64,000 bases of DNA from Branchiostoma belcheri (taxonomy: Eukaryota > Chordata > Leptocardii > Amphioxiformes > Branchiostomatidae), in assembly GCF_001625305.1 (NCBI RefSeq), contig NW_017802991.1, forward strand, positions 550,803-614,802, in the 5' to 3' direction. Of this stretch, positions 61,705 to 64,000 are shown piece by piece. The notes below the pieces were generated by a model. It ran no database searches. It saw only the letters and a list, made by a program, of their open reading frames with translations, and had not been told where the DNA came from. Within the stretch, counting starts at the first letter, position 1. Every line of letters begins with the position of its first letter. The position numbers and the translations under genes are program-made.

Positions 61705-62748
61705 TGACTGAGAGACCAGAGGGGAAAGCAGGTTTATATACACAACCTGTTGATTGATATGCAAATAAAGTGAAGACAAATTTTTGGAAGTCGAAAAAGG
61801 AACAAAAGTCAGACAAGTCAAGACAAGATGATGCAAATTAGTCTGAAAGCTCCTGTTATACAGGACAGGAGCTTAAGTGTTGTCTGTCCTCGGGGCTGGG
61901 AGTGCCAAATCCCAAGTGCCGGAAAGATCGACCCGTAGCCCCCTTCCCTGTTGAGGGTGGGGTTGTACATTCTTTCATATATTGCCTCTTTAACACCCCG
62001 TTCCCACCAGCGTGTTTCGCGGTCTAAGACATCCGTGGACTCGAGTTTGAAAGAGTGACCCTGGTTGTGTTGTAGGTGGTGGAAAATAGCTGAGGAGTAG
62101 CCGTTGGCACTAGGTCGGCAATGTTCTTTGTACCTTACTTTAAGCGGTCGACTTGTCTCTCCGATGTAGGTGTTGTTACAATTGGGCTCCTCACATTTGA
62201 GTCTGTAAATAACATTCGCCTTGGTACCCTTGTGAGGTCGGTCCTTAGGGTGTACCAGTCTTTGTCTGAGGGTTGAGTGAGGTTTGAAGTTAGTGGCTAT
62301 GTTGAAGTTTTGGAAGATCCGTCGGAGTTTCTCTAGATACTCCTTGGACATACGGAATAGTGATGTCAAATGTGAGGAGCCCAATTGTAACAACACCTAC
62401 ATCGGAGAGACAAGTCGACCGCTTAAAGTAAGGTACAAAGAACATTGCCGACCTAGTGCCAACGGCTACTCCTCAGCTATTTTCCACCACCTACAACACA
62501 ACCAGGGTCACTCTTTCAAACTCGAGTCCACGGATGTCTTAGACCGCGAAACACGATGGTGGGAACGGGGTGTTAAAGAGGCAATATATGAAAGAATGTA
62601 CAACCCCACCCTCAACAGGGAAGGGGGGCTACGGGTCGATCTTTCCGGCACTTGGGATATGGCACTCCCAGCCCCGAGGACAGACAACACTTAAGCTCCT
62701 GTCCTGTATAACAGGAGCTTTCAGACTAATTTGCATCATCTTGTCTTG

Positions 62749-62768
62749 NNNNNNNNNNNNNNNNNNNN
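62749..62768. other. Assembly gap (20 Ns)
   Basis: Run of N exactly at the outer edge of the inverted nuclease copy. The order of sequence on either side is therefore not guaranteed. Confidence 0.99.
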
Positions 62769-63107
62769 GCTTGGTCTGAAGTGACAATGTTGTCTGCACG
62801 ATGGAAGAGAGTTTTGATCACTGCTAGTTTGTGTTCCAAAGGGTGGTGGGAATCAAAGGCCAGGTACTGATCAGTGTGGGTTGGTTTCCTGTACACTTCG
62901 AAACGAAGGTTACCATCTTCCTCTACGATAGTTTTGGTGTCTAGGAAAGGGAGCATGTTGTCATGGCTTGGCTCCTGTGTGAACTTGATGTTATCATCTA
63001 TCTGGTTGATGTGGTCAAAGAAGTCAGCAGCTACCCTCTTTTTCAATCTGCACCAAGTGCACTAGGTTGTGTATATAAACCTGCTTTCCCCTCTGGTCTC
63101 TCAGTCA

Positions 63108-63148
63108 CTGACGAAAGCTAGTGGATACTAGCTGAAACGTCTGACGTT
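63108..63148 (+). ncRNA. Hammerhead-ribozyme-like core in right terminal repeat
   Basis: Same core as the left repeat, opposite orientation. All four copies in the window keep both stems intact. Confidence 0.5.
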
Positions 63149-63309
63149 TTCAAAATCATATCCAGTTGCTTGAGTAATTGTTTTTTGGCATATCGTATTA
63201 CCTGGATGTCTAACCTTCATCGACGTAAAATCAAATTGCATCAGATTTTAATATTAGAAAACATACTTTTTAAGCATGTGTAAATGATTGAATCCTTTTA
63301 ACCTATTGA

Positions 63310-64000
63310 ATCCTTTTAACATATTGTGTTTTTGATTCCATTGTATCGTCTGTTGACAGCATGAATGATTTAGGGGTTATTGTACAGCCAGACTTACAGT
63401 GGGACAGCCACATAGTGAAAATGGTTGCCAAGACGAATTCCATGATTGGCTTTATCAAACGGACTGTTGGTTTCAATGCTAACACTGATGTTAAGAAAGC
63501 TCTATACACCACACTGGTCAGAAGCATTCTTGACTATTGCTCCCCATTGTGGTCGCCACATTCTCGTAAATTTATGTCTCTAATTGAAGGGGTTCAACGC
63601 CGGGCAACCATATTCATTCTGGGCCCTCAGGCTAGTCACCTTACCTAAAAGGAAAGGCTAGCAACAACAGGGCTGTTGCCACTTACATGTAGGCGTGAGG
63701 TATGCGATATAATGTTATTTGTCAAATCAAGAGCAATCATAGAGGAATATATCACACTTCCCACCAGACCCACGAGGAGTCTTAGGTCGTACATGCTTAC
63801 ACCTGTCAGATCTAAGACGTCAGCGTTCAGTCACTCCTACATTCCCAGACTTGTAACTATCTGGAATAAGTTAGGTTCTGACCTCCGTGGTACTGGTGTG
63901 CGAGCCGCTCATCAGTCTGATATCATAGCATTTAGACATAAACTGGCAAAAGTAGCCTACAACAGATTCAACACTCAATACAGTCTTGATCTGCCATGTA
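63310..64000 (+). pseudogene. Non-LTR retrotransposon reverse transcriptase C-terminus, runs off the window
   Basis: One frame reads D-L-G-V-I-V, then L-V-R-S-I-L-D-Y-C-S-P-L-W-S-P and V-Q-R-R-A-T, the usual thumb region of CR1/Jockey-type LINEs. A TAA at 63646-63648 interrupts it. The same frame then continues with E-R-L-A-T-T-G-L-L-P-L and I-W-N-K-L-G, so a single nonsense change breaks an otherwise well-kept copy. Confidence 0.8.

Larger units (their letters stand above)
61624..63225 (-). mobile_element. Penelope-like retroelement (rearranged) with GIY-YIG endonuclease and reverse transcriptase fragment
   Basis: The element is flanked by a perfect 13-bp duplication, TAAAATCAAATTG (61611-61623 and 63226-63238). 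Terminal repeats of about 118 bp are inverted (61627-61747 and 63064-63185). A minus-strand frame (63046 down to the gap) encodes the end of a Penelope-type reverse transcriptase, with F-L-D-T-K, Y-R-K-P-T-H-T-D and H-R-A-D. A minus-strand frame at 61818-62396 encodes the GIY-YIG nuclease, with C-x4-C, N-T-Y-I-G-E-T, R-Y-K-E-H-C and an E-x-x-W-W-E-R segment. A second, inverted copy of the nuclease region lies at 62369-62748. The catalytic part of the reverse transcriptase is missing, so the copy cannot be autonomous. It inserted beyond the last visible transporter exon. Confidence 0.85.

Noticed and set aside
62284-62694. Independent plus-strand GIY-YIG gene
   Set aside because: It is the inverted copy of the minus-strand nuclease region inside one Penelope-like insertion, and its frame shifts before the end.

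Overview
The window is draft animal genomic DNA with two runs of Ns, short exons with GT/AG introns, and dense transposon debris. The gene content points to a lancelet (Branchiostoma). This rests on a receptor tail with repeated E-P-Y-A-V blocks and N-P-x-Y motifs, a MACPF protein ending in a fucolectin-type (FTP, F5/8-C-like) domain, a JAGN1 orthologue, a creatine kinase relative, and Penelope-like and many miniature DNA elements. The species was not tested by any search.

Layout. 0-5.8 kb: two inverted-repeat elements, one an insertion with 8-bp target duplications, then the 5' coding exon of a tyrosine-rich putative type II receptor on the minus strand (1959-3144), a tRNA-like SINE, a Harbinger-type MITE and a possible death-domain exon. 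5.8-12.3 kb: a tandem array with a unit of about 2.9 kb holding two intact four-exon stathmin-like genes and a third unit reduced to its 5' region. 12.6-14.0 kb: a two-exon JAGN1 gene. 14.4-20.5 kb: no host gene found; MITEs, an assembly gap, a large inverted duplication and a 748-bp palindrome with 5-bp target duplications.

20.9-34.7 kb, minus strand: the main gene of the window. Twenty-eight exons keep a consistent reading frame for at least 1283 residues. In order they give a short cytoplasmic tail, a signal-anchor helix, a low-complexity stalk, a MACPF domain, a module vaguely like the farnesoic acid O-methyltransferase-type domain, cysteine-rich repeats and an FTP lectin-type domain. This reads as a membrane-anchored MACPF protein with a sugar-binding end, plausibly an innate immune effector; the function is inferred. 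34.8-40.4 kb: repeats, with one doubtful exon. 40.45-41.5 kb: an intronless SLC35G1-like transporter behind a minisatellite. 41.8-44.7 kb: LINE remnants and tandem repeats.

45.1-49.2 kb, minus strand: a complete seven-exon phosphagen kinase of the creatine kinase family (357 residues) with altered substrate loops. 49.3-55.2 kb: a possible short first exon of a divergent gene, LINE remnants and tandem repeats. 55.27-61.12 kb: eight exons of an SLC17-like major facilitator transporter, incomplete at both ends. 61.62-63.23 kb: a rearranged Penelope-like element with a 13-bp target duplication and inverted terminal repeats that each carry a hammerhead-ribozyme-like core. A LINE fragment runs off the end.

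The genes look like independent neighbours rather than one pathway. Exon coordinates were derived by hand from splice consensus and reading-frame continuity, without transcripts.
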